Assembly: GCA_947491225.1 (NCBI GenBank)
Contig: CANLIE010000004.1
Coordinates: 62,001-126,000 of the forward strand
Length of the DNA stretch: 64,000 nucleotides
Source of the DNA: an uncultured Cellulophaga sp.
GTDB lineage: Bacteria; Bacteroidota; Bacteroidia; Flavobacteriales; Flavobacteriaceae
Direction of reading: 5' to 3'
Below are positions 33,053 to 42,285 of this stretch, piece after piece. The number at the start of each line of letters is the position of its first letter. Position 1 is the first letter of the stretch. The notes under the pieces are model-generated. The model was not told the origin of the DNA. It was given only the letters and a program-made list of their open reading frames with translations, and made no database searches. The position numbers were made by a program, and so were the translations under genes.

Positions 33053-35548
33053 TTAAAATTTAAATCCAAATGACCCCGTAACACTAAATGGTCTAGCGTT
33101 AGGGTTTTCCATATAGTTTCCTCTAAAATTGAAATCTATTCGCAGAATCTTAAAGATGTTTCCTATACCAAAAGAATATTCCCAATAGATCTCATCAGAA
33201 GGTGCTACTAATGGAATATTTGACGGAGCACTTAATGCTATGTTCTCTGAAGATAGTTCGCCCCAAACTCCTCTTAAGCCAACAATTTCCCTTAGATTTA
33301 ATTTCCTAATGAAAGGAATACGAGAAAATAATCTTCCATTAAAATTATGTTCTAAATGGGCTGAAGCATAAGTATCTGTTACAAATTCATAAAAATCTAA
33401 ATTAGGAAATGTATTATATATTGAAAATAGTGTTTGATTTCCTGGAATAACATTTAGTAACCCAAGTGGAACTTCTCCAATAGTTTTTCCTATCTCAATA
33501 GTACTATACAATTTACCAAAACCTCCAATTTGCCATGGTTGACCATATGAGAATTGAACTTTATCATATTCAAAGTCACTATTTATAGGTCCCTTAAAGC
33601 CTTTTGTGTAATTAAACAAAATAGTACTGTAATCATCATTAATATTTCTACGTTCTACACCGTAACCAATGGTACGTTTACCTGGGGTATAGACTAAAGT
33701 TGTAGAAAAGTCTAATTGTTTTATTTCTGATGAAACTCCCGTTAGAGATTCAGCATCTACATAATCTAAATTAAATGCTTCTGGTAATGCCGAATTTAAC
33801 TTTCTGTACGTGTTCCCTACTCTAAATTTAAGATTGCGCCATGGCTCTATCTCTATACTTAAAGCCAATAATTCAATATTTGTTAATCTATCATTGGAGC
33901 CTACTGTAAATACTGATGAAGAAGCAATGCTTCTCCCCATTACATCATTAGTAGCTGTTAAGCTTAAACCTAATTGTTCTACATCTTGTCTATGACCACC
34001 AGACACTATTAATCTACTTTTCCTATCCAAAAGCCACTTAGCTGAAAAGCCATGTTTTATTTTCTTGTCTTTAAACCCATATGCCAAGTACCCCTCCAAT
34101 CGCCATAGGTCATTTTGTCCAAAATAAGTTCTAGCGCCGCCTCTTATGCGAACACCTTCTGCATCATTATATCCAAAAACACTATATACATTTCCAACAT
34201 CTACATTCCATTTATCTACCTCTACATAACCAGATCCCAATACACTTACAATATTGTAGTAACTTTTAAACTTAGGCACTGTCTTAAGAGTATCTAATAA
34301 CTCATATACACCCTTTTCATCCCTATTTAATTCTTCTAGCCTATTTGCTTTCCAAAATTTTTCATCCCTACTAAAAGCCTCTGAATTATACTCTTCTCCA
34401 TTATCTTTATAAAATTTTTTATCTTTTGGAATATCAAACTCATAATTATTATATACTGTTGTTCGCTTACCATATATTCCTTTAGACTTTTCTTTTTTAC
34501 TTAAACTAAAATCGCTCAGCATATAATCTCTTTCTAAAAGAAAAACAGAATCATTTACAACCTCAAAATCTTGTTCTATATAAATCTCCTTTATCCAATT
34601 TATATTTGCACTTTTAGTAACTTCTAAATTTATTTTCTTTATGGCATAAGTAGAGTCGTTAACCCAAAAGTCTCCTTTAAAAGTTAGCTCATTTTTGCGC
34701 CTAGGATAATATATAATGTTATAACACCATTTATTGTCTACATATGCACTGTCTGATAATGCATAGTTGTATACATCTATTCCTGTTTTAGATAACGGAC
34801 TTGTAAAGCTCTTATCAAAAAACTTTAAATAATTATCATATATATTATAATCTGTATATAAATCTTCAACAAATGCGGTTATGGCTTGATTATTTGTAAA
34901 TCCAGAGTTTTTACTTCCCTTAAGTGCTTCTTTTTTTAGGTTCAGTATATTATCTCCATTTACTTTATGAAATGTTTCGTTTAAAAAAATAGGTAAGTAT
35001 GTTTTCCCAGTAACCCTTGATGTATCTAAATCATCAAAAATAAACTCTAGGCCTTTAAACATTTTACTTTTCATTAAAGTACTATCAATAGTATTTAGAT
35101 CAAACTCTATCTTCTCATATTTATCATATTGATATTGCCTGTATTTATGCACACCGTTCTCTCTTTTCTTTGCCCAAATCTTCTTTAGTATGTCTATTGC
35201 AGGATTGTTCTTCTTAGATAATTTACCTGAGTAAATTACAACTTCATTTAACTGTTCACCAGATTCAACAAGTGTAATCTTCATATCATAGGTTACTTTA
35301 GCTGTTAAGCTAATATTTTGCTTTTCATAACCAATAAATGAGATTTGCAGAGTTTCATATGTATTATCAGACTCCATATAAAACTTACCATTATCATTGG
35401 TTATTGTCCCCTCATTAGAGTTTTTAAAAATCACATTTGCAAAAGCAACTGGTTCGCCAAACTCATCTAAAACAATACCACTCACTTTTGTTTGAGCCAT
35501 TGCTATAAAAGATATTAAACAAAAAAGAGGCAAAAGATATTTCTTCAT
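33053..35548 (-). CDS. DUF5686 / carboxypeptidase-regulatory-like outer membrane protein
   Basis: The start at 35548 (MKKYLLPLFCLISFIAMAQT) gives a clean signal peptide; the upstream ATG at 35590 adds only a charged tail and is rejected. 831 residues remain. The N-terminal carboxypeptidase-regulatory-like domain (VSGIVLDEFGEPVAFANVIF) is followed by the DUF5686 region (ILKKIWAKKRENGVHKYRQY, YIEQDFEVVNDSVFLLERDY) and an outer-membrane beta barrel ending in RPFSVTGSFGFKF. The domain order matches Bacteroidetes surface proteins of unknown function that resemble TonB-dependent receptors but have no plug. Confidence 0.85.
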   Translation of the reverse strand: MKKYLLPLFCLISFIAMAQTKVSGIVLDEFGEPVAFANVIFKNSNEGTITNDNGKFYMESDNTYETLQISFIGYEKQNISLTAKVTYDMKITLVESGEQLNEVVIYSGKLSKKNNPAIDILKKIWAKKRENGVHKYRQYQYDKYEKIEFDLNTIDSTLMKSKMFKGLEFIFDDLDTSRVTGKTYLPIFLNETFHKVNGDNILNLKKEALKGSKNSGFTNNQAITAFVEDLYTDYNIYDNYLKFFDKSFTSPLSKTGIDVYNYALSDSAYVDNKWCYNIIYYPRRKNELTFKGDFWVNDSTYAIKKINLEVTKSANINWIKEIYIEQDFEVVNDSVFLLERDYMLSDFSLSKKEKSKGIYGKRTTVYNNYEFDIPKDKKFYKDNGEEYNSEAFSRDEKFWKANRLEELNRDEKGVYELLDTLKTVPKFKSYYNIVSVLGSGYVEVDKWNVDVGNVYSVFGYNDAEGVRIRGGARTYFGQNDLWRLEGYLAYGFKDKKIKHGFSAKWLLDRKSRLIVSGGHRQDVEQLGLSLTATNDVMGRSIASSSVFTVGSNDRLTNIELLALSIEIEPWRNLKFRVGNTYRKLNSALPEAFNLDYVDAESLTGVSSEIKQLDFSTTLVYTPGKRTIGYGVERRNINDDYSTILFNYTKGFKGPINSDFEYDKVQFSYGQPWQIGGFGKLYSTIEIGKTIGEVPLGLLNVIPGNQTLFSIYNTFPNLDFYEFVTDTYASAHLEHNFNGRLFSRIPFIRKLNLREIVGLRGVWGELSSENIALSAPSNIPLVAPSDEIYWEYSFGIGNIFKILRIDFNFRGNYMENPNARPFSVTGSFGFKF

Positions 35549-35594
35549 ACTACTATATTTTATTAAAGGCATACTACGTTTTTTTTTCAAAGAA

Positions 35595-35622
35595 AAAGCT
35601 TTGTCATAACTGACAAAGCTTT
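35595..35622 (-). terminator. Terminator of pdhB
   Basis: Perfect 12-bp stem AAAGCTTTGTCA / TGACAAAGCTTT with a 4-base loop, followed on the minus strand by a T-rich tail; 28 bases past the pdhB stop. Confidence 0.85.
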
Positions 35623-35649
35623 CGTAATTTATAGAAAACCCAGTCTTAT

Positions 35650-36627
35650 TTATTTATACAAAACTTTTTTAACAGCCTTTACTACATCATTTTTATTTGG
35701 CAACCATTCTTCAAATAACACAGGAGAATAAGGTGCTGGCGTATCAGCCGTATTTATTCTTTCTACTGGTGCATCTAAATAATCAAATGCATGTGATTGT
35801 ATATGATATGTAATTTCAGAAGCTACATTTCCAAAAGGCCAAGCTTCTTCTAATACAACCAATCTATTGGTTTTTTTAACTGAGTTTACTATTGCATTAT
35901 AATCCAAAGGCTTAACAGTTCTAAGATCTATAATTTCACAACTAATACCTTCCTTCTCAAGTTCATCTGCAGCTTTATATGCTTCTTTTATAATTTTACC
36001 AAAAGAAACTATAGTAACATCATTGCCTTCTCTTTTAATATCTGCTACACCTAACGGTATAGTAAATTCACCTTCTGGCACTTCCCCTTTATCACCATAC
36101 ATCTGTTCTGACTCCATAAAAATAACAGGATCATCATCTTTAATAGCAGACTTTAACAATCCTTTAGCATCCATAGGATTAGATGGCACCACAACTTTTA
36201 AACCAGGACAATTGGCAAACCAGCTTTCAAAAGCCTGAGAATGTGTTGCCGCTAGCTGACCAGCTGATGCAGTTGGACCACGAAAAACAATAGGACAATT
36301 AAACTGTCCGCCAGACATTTGTCTTATTTTAGCAGCATTGTTAATTATTTGATCTATACCAACCAAAGAAAAATTAAATGTCATAAACTCCACTATTGGT
36401 CTATTTCCATTCATTGCTGAACCAATTGCAACCCCTGCAAAACCTAATTCAGAAATTGGAGTATCAATTACTCTCTTAACTCCAAACTCATCTAACATTC
36501 CTTTAGATGCCTTATATGCACCATTATATTCAGCTACTTCTTCACCCATCAAGTAGATAGATTCATCTTTTCGCATCTCTTCAGACATAGCCTCAGCAAT
36601 AGCCTCTCTAAACTGTAATGTTTTCAT
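35650..36627 (-). CDS. pdhB: Pyruvate dehydrogenase E1 component, beta subunit
   Basis: The beta subunit of the thiamine-diphosphate-dependent E1 enzyme that decarboxylates pyruvate for acetyl-CoA. The 325 residues match the family: QFREAIAEAMSEEMRKDESI, MGEEVAEYNGAYKASKGMLD, ISELGFAGVAIGSAMNGNRP, PIVFRGPTASAGQLAATHSQ with the conserved substrate-site His, and VVPSNPMDAKGLLKSAI. No E1-alpha or E2 gene is adjacent, so the subunits are split, as is usual in this phylum. It could in principle serve a branched-chain dehydrogenase, but the sequence fits pyruvate dehydrogenase best. Confidence 0.9.
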   Translation of the reverse strand: MKTLQFREAIAEAMSEEMRKDESIYLMGEEVAEYNGAYKASKGMLDEFGVKRVIDTPISELGFAGVAIGSAMNGNRPIVEFMTFNFSLVGIDQIINNAAKIRQMSGGQFNCPIVFRGPTASAGQLAATHSQAFESWFANCPGLKVVVPSNPMDAKGLLKSAIKDDDPVIFMESEQMYGDKGEVPEGEFTIPLGVADIKREGNDVTIVSFGKIIKEAYKAADELEKEGISCEIIDLRTVKPLDYNAIVNSVKKTNRLVVLEEAWPFGNVASEITYHIQSHAFDYLDAPVERINTADTPAPYSPVLFEEWLPNKNDVVKAVKKVLYK

Positions 36628-36722
36628 TTATGTTGAATAAATTATTAAAATCGATAAAAACGCTAGCAAAAATAACAAAATATCTCTCAATTATGATGAA
36701 AGACTCATCAAAAAAACATTAA

Positions 36723-36744
36723 TTTACTATGCGTGCATAGTAAA
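36723..36744. promoter_or_regulatory. Operator palindrome between pdhB and etfB
   Basis: Perfect 10-bp inverted repeat TTTACTATGC-GT-GCATAGTAAA, 54 bases before etfB and about 96 before pdhB. Its size and symmetry suit a TetR- or MarR-family dimer controlling the divergent genes; the regulator itself is not in the window. Confidence 0.6.
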
Positions 36745-36797
36745 AAATTAGAAAATTAATGATTATCTTAGCACAGATTATTAAATTTTGATAAAAG

Positions 36798-37544
36798 ATG
36801 AAAATATTAGTGTGTATAAGTAACGTACCTGACACTACTTCTAAAATAAATTTCACTGATGGTAACACCAAGTTTGATACTAACGGTGTGCAATTTGTTA
36901 TAAACCCGAATGATGAATTTGGATTAACAAGAGCAATGTGGTTTAAAGAAAAGCAAGGAGCAACAGTGCACGTTGTAAATGTTGGAACTTCTACAACAGA
37001 GACTACAATTAGAAAAGCCTTAGCTATTGGAGCTGATGAAGCTATACGTGTTAATGCTGAACCAACAGATGGTTTCTATGTAGCACAACAATTAGCAGAG
37101 GTTATTAAAAATGGTAGTTACGACTTAGTAATTGCTGGTCGTGAGTCTCTAGATTATAACGGAGGTATGGTTCCTGGAATGGTAGCTACATTATTAGATA
37201 TGAACTTTGTAAATACTTGTACAGGTTTAGAAATTGATGGTAATACAGTTACTGCTACCAGAGAAATTGATGGCGGCAAAGAAAAAATTAGCACCTCATT
37301 ACCTTTAGTCATTGGTGGACAAAAAGGTTTGGTTGAAGAAAGTGATTTAAGAATACCCAATATGAGGGGCATTATGATGGCTCGTAAAAAAACTCTAACT
37401 GTTATAGAACCGATAGACGTAACTACTGCCACTACAGATGTTGCTTATGACAAACCTGCTACAAAAGGCGCAGTTAAATTAGTTGACGCAGATAACATAG
37501 ACGAGTTAATTAACTTATTACATAACGAAGCAAAAGCAATCTAA
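36798..37544 (+). CDS. etfB: Electron transfer flavoprotein, beta subunit
   Basis: The beta subunit of EtfAB, which takes electrons from acyl-CoA dehydrogenases and passes them to the quinone pool. The 248 residues include MKILVCISNVPDTTSKINFT, VINPNDEFGLTRAMWFKE, ETTIRKALAIGADEAIRVNA and the AMP/FAD-related DLVIAGRESLDYNGGMVPGM, GGKEKISTSLPLVIGGQKGL and RIPNMRGIMMARKKTLT, as in canonical EtfB. etfA follows after three bases. The operator palindrome upstream suggests control together with fatty-acid metabolism. Confidence 0.95.
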   Translation: MKILVCISNVPDTTSKINFTDGNTKFDTNGVQFVINPNDEFGLTRAMWFKEKQGATVHVVNVGTSTTETTIRKALAIGADEAIRVNAEPTDGFYVAQQLAEVIKNGSYDLVIAGRESLDYNGGMVPGMVATLLDMNFVNTCTGLEIDGNTVTATREIDGGKEKISTSLPLVIGGQKGLVEESDLRIPNMRGIMMARKKTLTVIEPIDVTTATTDVAYDKPATKGAVKLVDADNIDELINLLHNEAKAI

Positions 37545-37547
37545 TTT

Positions 37548-38516
37548 ATGTCAGTTTTAGTATATACAGAATCAGAAAACGGAAAATTTAAAAAGACTGC
37601 TTTTGAAGTAGCTTCTTACGCCTACGCAGTTGCACAACAATTAGGAACAACGGTTACTGCCGTTTCTTTTCATACAGATAGTAGTGATACTTTAGGAAAC
37701 TATGGTGTTAGTAAAGTATTAAATATTGGTAATGACAACCTTAAAACTTTTAATGCCAAAGCTTTTGCTCATGCAATAACTGAAGCGGCAGAAAAAGAAG
37801 ACTCTAAAGTAATCATCATTGGTTCTAGCACAGATAGTAAATATTTAGCTCCAATAATAGCAGCAAAGTTAAAAGCTGGCTATGCTCCCAATGTAGTTAC
37901 GGCTCCTGATAGCACTTCTCCTTTTAAAGTAAAAAGAACTGTATTTAGTAATAAAGGTTTTGCATATACAACTATTAATACAGATAGTAAAGTTATTGGT
38001 GTATCAAATAATTCTTTTGGTGCCATTGAAAACAATACTACAGTAGTAGCAGAAGATTTTTCTCCTACAATTGCAGATACAGATTTTTCCACAAAATCCA
38101 TAAAAGTAGATAAAGTAGTTGGTAAAGCTACCATTGCAGATGCAGATATAGTTGTATCTGGTGGTAGAGGATTAAAAGGACCAGAAAACTGGGGAATGAT
38201 AGAAGAACTAGCAGATATCCTTGGTGCCGCAACTGCTTGTTCTAAACCAGTTTCAGATTTGGGATGGAGACCACATAGTGAGCACGTAGGCCAAACAGGA
38301 AAGCCCGTGGCAAGCAATTTATATATTGCAATTGGTATTTCTGGAGCCATACAACATCTAGCAGGTATTAGTGCTTCTAAGATAAAAGTAGTTATAAATA
38401 TTAACCCAGAAGCTCCTTTTTTTAAGGCAGCAGATTACGGAATAGTTGGTGATGCTTTTGAAGTAGTTCCTATACTAATAGAAAAATTAAATGAATTTAA
38501 AGCGCAAAACGCTTAA
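37548..38516 (+). CDS. etfA: Electron transfer flavoprotein, alpha subunit
   Basis: The FAD-carrying subunit of EtfAB. 322 residues with the N-terminal domain (VVSFHTDSSDTLGNYG-like) and the conserved C-terminal FAD domain: VVSGGRGLKGPENWGMIEEL, DLGWRPHSEHVGQTGKPVAS, LYIAIGISGAIQHLAGIS and KVVININPEAPFFKAADYGI. It sits three bases after etfB, is co-transcribed with it and is followed by a long stem-loop. Confidence 0.95.
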   Translation: MSVLVYTESENGKFKKTAFEVASYAYAVAQQLGTTVTAVSFHTDSSDTLGNYGVSKVLNIGNDNLKTFNAKAFAHAITEAAEKEDSKVIIIGSSTDSKYLAPIIAAKLKAGYAPNVVTAPDSTSPFKVKRTVFSNKGFAYTTINTDSKVIGVSNNSFGAIENNTTVVAEDFSPTIADTDFSTKSIKVDKVVGKATIADADIVVSGGRGLKGPENWGMIEELADILGAATACSKPVSDLGWRPHSEHVGQTGKPVASNLYIAIGISGAIQHLAGISASKIKVVININPEAPFFKAADYGIVGDAFEVVPILIEKLNEFKAQNA

Positions 38517-38541
38517 TTTTTCATAAATTGTACCCATACTA

Positions 38542-38588
38542 AAGGGCTGTTTAAATACGAGGAAACCCCTTTTATTTAAATAGCCCTT
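38542..38588 (+). terminator. Stem-loop after etfA
   Basis: A 15-bp stem AAGGGCTGTTTAAAT / ATTTAAATAGCCCTT with one G-T pair and a 16-base loop, directly ahead of the next gene. It has no clear T-run, so it could attenuate rather than fully terminate. Confidence 0.55.
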
Positions 38589-38607
38589 AGTGATTTTAAA
38601 TATTTAT

Positions 38608-39237
38608 ATGAGTTTAGTACGATTAAAAATTAAAGGAATATCATACAGCCAAACACAAAATGGCGCGTATGCCCTTATATTAAATGAAGTTGAAGGTGAT
38701 AGAAAATTGCCAATTGTAATTGGAGCTTTTGAAGCCCAATCAATTGCCATTGCCCTAGAAAAGGAAATAAAACCTCCAAGACCATTAACACATGATTTAT
38801 TTAAAAATTTTGCAGATAGATATGATATAATCTTGAAGCAAGTAATAATACATAAATTAATTGATGGCGTTTTTTATTCTAGTGTAATTTGTGAACGTGA
38901 TAAAGTAGAAGAAATCATTGACGCCAGAACTAGCGATGCAATAGCATTGGCGTTACGTTTTGATGCTCCCATATTTACTTATAAAACAATACTTGACAAA
39001 GCAGGCATTTTTCTTAAATTCTCATCTAATGATGATGAACCTGAAAATATGGATGATAGTATTATGGTAGATGAAATACTACAAGAAGGCGAAACAATAG
39101 AGATAGAATCTGACCCGTCTGATGCATATAGAGAATTAACAATAGAAGAATTACACAACGAACTTAATAAGGCTGTAACTCATGAAGATTATGAAAAAGC
39201 AGCTAAACTCAGGGATGAAATCTCAAAAAGAAAATAA
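38608..39237 (+). CDS. Bifunctional nuclease-domain protein with UVR motif
   Basis: The start at 38608 (MSLVRLKIKGISYSQTQNGA) is preferred to GTG at 38590. The first 130 residues are the DUF151/bifunctional nuclease fold (LPIVIGAFEAQSIAIALEKE, RPLTHDLFKNFADRYDI, IDARTSDAIALALRFDAPI). The C-terminus has a UvrB/C-type UVR motif (LNKAVTHEDYEKAAKLRDEI). This domain pair is common in Bacteroidetes. The physiological role is uncertain (DNase/RNase in the plant homologue). It starts 20 bases past the etfA stem-loop and is followed 17 bases later by the nucleoside transporter gene. Confidence 0.85.
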   Translation: MSLVRLKIKGISYSQTQNGAYALILNEVEGDRKLPIVIGAFEAQSIAIALEKEIKPPRPLTHDLFKNFADRYDIILKQVIIHKLIDGVFYSSVICERDKVEEIIDARTSDAIALALRFDAPIFTYKTILDKAGIFLKFSSNDDEPENMDDSIMVDEILQEGETIEIESDPSDAYRELTIEELHNELNKAVTHEDYEKAAKLRDEISKRK

Positions 39238-39254
39238 CCAAATACCAACTTGTT

Positions 39255-40712
39255 ATGAAAAAAGGTCATTGGATTTTTCTATTTACTTTTTTTATTATTT
39301 TCCCTTCCATTGCTCAAGATTCCATTCCCTTACAAATAACTAAAACCATTGATAGTACTACAATCAATGACATTCCTTCAACATTAATAGATAATGAAGG
39401 GTTTTCGTTAAATAGTTTATTGCGAGGTAGTTTAGGAATGGTAGTTCTTATACTAATTGCCTTTGTATTTAGTTCTAATAAAAAAGCAATTAACTGGAAA
39501 ACTGTAGCTATTGGGCTAGGCTTACAGCTAATCATTGCTATTGGTGTATTAAAAGTTAATCTCATTGCTAAGATTTTTGACAGCGTAGGCAAAATTTTTG
39601 TTAGTATATTGAACTTTACTACTAAAGGCAGTAAGTTCCTATTTGAAGGTTTAGTAACAGATATGGATACTTTTGGGTTTATCTTTGCTTTTCAAGTATT
39701 ACCTACCATCATTTTCTTTTCTGCATTAACCTCTGTATTATTTTATTTAGGTATTATTCAAAAAGTTGTAAAAACATTGGCTTGGTTATTAACAAAGACC
39801 TTAGGAATTTCTGGGGCAGAAAGTCTATCGGTTGCTGGTAACATCTTTTTAGGACAAACTGAAGCTCCTTTGTTGATAAAGGCTTATTTAGAAAAAATGA
39901 ACAGGTCAGAGATTTTACTAGTAATGATAGGCGGTATGGCAACAGTTGCTGGTGCCGTTTTGGCTGCTTACATAGGTTTTTTAGGTGGTGATGATGAAGT
40001 ACTACGCCTACACTTTGCCAAACATTTACTGGCTGCATCAGTTATGGCAGCTCCTGGCGCAATTGTTATTTCCAAGATATTACACCCCCAAACAGAAGCC
40101 ATAAATACTGAGGTAAAAGTTTCTACAGAAAAAATTGGAGCCAACATCTTAGATGCCATAGCAAATGGAACAACAGAAGGTTTAAAATTAGCAGTTAATG
40201 TAGGCGCTATGCTTTTGGTTTTTGTTGCATTTATTGCAATGATAAATGGTATTTTAGGCTGGGCAGGTGACATAGGAAGTGATTCATCCACATTAAATAG
40301 TTGGATAGCAAGCAATAGTGTTTATGAAAAGTTTAGCTTAGAAGCTATATTAGGAACCATTTTTGCACCTTTAATGTGGCTAATAGGTGTAGCCAAGGAA
40401 GACATAATGCTTATGGGGCAATTACTAGGCATTAAACTTGCCGCAAGTGAATTTATAGGTTACACACAATTAGCCGATTTAAAAAATATGGCAAACACAA
40501 CACATTTTACCTATAACAAATCCGTTTTAATGGCTACTTATATGCTATGTGGTTTTGCCAACTTTGCATCTATTGGTATTCAAATTGGTGGTATTGGTTC
40601 ATTGGCTCCTAGCCAAAGAAAAACATTGTCAGAATTTGGACTTAAAGCTGTTCTTGGAGGCTCCATTGCTTCACTTCTTTCCGCTACCATAGCAGGAATG
40701 ATTTTAGGCTAA
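39255..40712 (+). CDS. nupC: Concentrative nucleoside transporter (NupC/CNT family)
   Basis: An integral membrane protein of 485 residues that imports nucleosides with H+ or Na+. An extra N-terminal signal-like segment and Ser/Thr-rich stretch (MKKGHWIFLFTFFIIFPSIA) precede the CNT core. The core carries the diagnostic nucleoside-binding loop SLSVAGNIFLGQTEAPLLIK, then GGMATVAGAVLAAYIGFLG, and near the end TYMLCGFANFASIGIQIGGI. Nearby thyA and folA suit a nucleotide-metabolism neighbourhood. The gene follows the nuclease-domain gene at 17 bases, so the two may be co-transcribed. Confidence 0.92.
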   Translation: MKKGHWIFLFTFFIIFPSIAQDSIPLQITKTIDSTTINDIPSTLIDNEGFSLNSLLRGSLGMVVLILIAFVFSSNKKAINWKTVAIGLGLQLIIAIGVLKVNLIAKIFDSVGKIFVSILNFTTKGSKFLFEGLVTDMDTFGFIFAFQVLPTIIFFSALTSVLFYLGIIQKVVKTLAWLLTKTLGISGAESLSVAGNIFLGQTEAPLLIKAYLEKMNRSEILLVMIGGMATVAGAVLAAYIGFLGGDDEVLRLHFAKHLLAASVMAAPGAIVISKILHPQTEAINTEVKVSTEKIGANILDAIANGTTEGLKLAVNVGAMLLVFVAFIAMINGILGWAGDIGSDSSTLNSWIASNSVYEKFSLEAILGTIFAPLMWLIGVAKEDIMLMGQLLGIKLAASEFIGYTQLADLKNMANTTHFTYNKSVLMATYMLCGFANFASIGIQIGGIGSLAPSQRKTLSEFGLKAVLGGSIASLLSATIAGMILG

Positions 40713-40877
40713 AAAACACACCAAATTTAATGAACATCTATTTTCAACCAACATAATATTGGTTAATAAGTTTTTAATATTGAAATCTATTCTTTTAAAG
40801 GATTTGATTTTACATTAATTATTTTTACAACCTAACTTAACTTCTATCTAATTAAGGTAGGAATATGGCATTACGCA

Positions 40878-41702
40878 ATGAAACAATATCACGACTTACT
40901 TAAACACGTACTAGAAACAGGCAATCAAAAAGGAGATCGCACAGGCACAGGCACAATCAGTGTTTTTGGACATCAAATGAGGTTTGACCTTAGCAAAGGG
41001 TTTCCAATGGTTACAACAAAAAAACTGCATTTAAAATCTATCATATATGAACTACTTTGGTTTTTAAAAGGCGATACTAATATTGGCTATTTACAAGAAA
41101 ATGGTGTGCGTATTTGGAATGAATGGGCAGATGAAAATGGAGATTTAGGCCCAGTATACGGTCACCAATGGCGTAACTGGAATAGTGAAGACATTGATCA
41201 AATAACAGAGGTAATACATACTTTAAAAAACAATCCCAATAGTAGAAGAATGCTAGTGACTGCGTGGAATCCTAGTGTACTACCAGATAATTCTATTTCA
41301 TTTTCTGAGAATGTGTCCAATGGAAAAGCAGCTCTACCCCCTTGTCATGCGTTTTTTCAGTTTTATGTTGCAAATGGCAAATTATCATGTCAATTATACC
41401 AAAGGAGTGCAGATATATTTTTGGGAGTTCCTTTTAATATTGCATCTTATGCCTTATTTACAATGATGATGGCACAAGTATGTGGGTATAAAGCTGGCGA
41501 TTTTATCCATACTTTTGGTGATGCACATATCTATAATAATCATTTAGAACAAGTAGAACTACAACTGAGTAGAGCTCCAAAACCTTTACCAAAAATAATA
41601 ATTAACCCAGAGGTTAAAAATATCTTCGATTTTAAATTTGAAGATTTCTCTTTAGAAGATTACAATCCGCACCCACATATTAAAGGTGCCGTTGCTATAT
41701 AA
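40878..41702 (+). CDS. thyA: Thymidylate synthase
   Basis: Methylates dUMP to dTMP using methylene-tetrahydrofolate. The 274 residues match ThyA throughout: [20 protein letters not shown] then [58 protein letters not shown] then GHQWRNW, catalytic Cys in [33 protein letters not shown] and [16 protein letters not shown]. Slightly longer than the E. coli enzyme through a short insert ([15 protein letters not shown]). It is followed by folA, which regenerates the folate product. Confidence 0.97.
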   Translation: MKQYHDLLKHVLETGNQKGDRTGTGTISVFGHQMRFDLSKGFPMVTTKKLHLKSIIYELLWFLKGDTNIGYLQENGVRIWNEWADENGDLGPVYGHQWRNWNSEDIDQITEVIHTLKNNPNSRRMLVTAWNPSVLPDNSISFSENVSNGKAALPPCHAFFQFYVANGKLSCQLYQRSADIFLGVPFNIASYALFTMMMAQVCGYKAGDFIHTFGDAHIYNNHLEQVELQLSRAPKPLPKIIINPEVKNIFDFKFEDFSLEDYNPHPHIKGAVAI

Positions 41703-41777
41703 TATTGAAAATTCATATATCTTAAAAAATAAATGAACTGTTTAAGAATATTTAAACAAGCCAAGAGAAAGAAGAAA

Positions 41778-42275
41778 ATGACTAGGATTGTTACAATAAT
41801 TGCTGCTGCTGCTGAAAACAACGCTCTAGGAAAAAACAATGACCTACTTTGGCATCTGCCAGATGATTTTAAACGCTTTAAAAAGCTAACTACTGGTCAT
41901 TCCATAATAATGGGAAGAAAAACTTTTGAAAGTTTTCCTAAACCGCTACCAAACAGAAAACACATTATAATAACCCGTGATAAAAACTATAGCATAAATC
42001 ACAAGGATTGTATTGTTGTACATTCACTAAAAACTGCTTTAAACCTAACTAAAAATGAATACCTGACTTATATTATTGGTGGTGGAGAAATTTACAAACA
42101 AGCAATACCATTTACCACCAAGATTGAGCTTACTCGTGTACACGCAGATTTTGAAGCCGATACTTTTTTTCCTGAACTTAATTTAAATGATTGGAAACTA
42201 GTATTTAAAGAATACCACCCTAAAGATGAAAGGCACAAATATAATTTTACTTATCTTACCTATACTAAAAAATAG
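41778..42275 (+). CDS. folA: Dihydrofolate reductase
   Basis: Reduces dihydrofolate to tetrahydrofolate with NADPH, recycling the product of the neighbouring ThyA. The start at 41778 (MTRIVTIIAAAAENNALGKN) follows an AAGAAGAAA stretch; an upstream in-frame ATG at 41733 would add 15 non-conserved residues and is rejected. 165 residues with NDLLWHLPDDFKRFKKLTTG (catalytic acid), IIMGRKTFESFPKPLPNRKH and YIIGGGEIYKQAIPF, as in bacterial FolA. It ends 10 bases from the convergent murI. Confidence 0.95.
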   Translation: MTRIVTIIAAAAENNALGKNNDLLWHLPDDFKRFKKLTTGHSIIMGRKTFESFPKPLPNRKHIIITRDKNYSINHKDCIVVHSLKTALNLTKNEYLTYIIGGGEIYKQAIPFTTKIELTRVHADFEADTFFPELNLNDWKLVFKEYHPKDERHKYNFTYLTYTKK

Positions 42276-42285
42276 TACAAAATAT

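Noticed and set aside
41733-41777. Longer start for folA
   Set aside because: It adds 15 basic residues not expected in dihydrofolate reductase; the ATG at 41778 gives the standard N-terminus.
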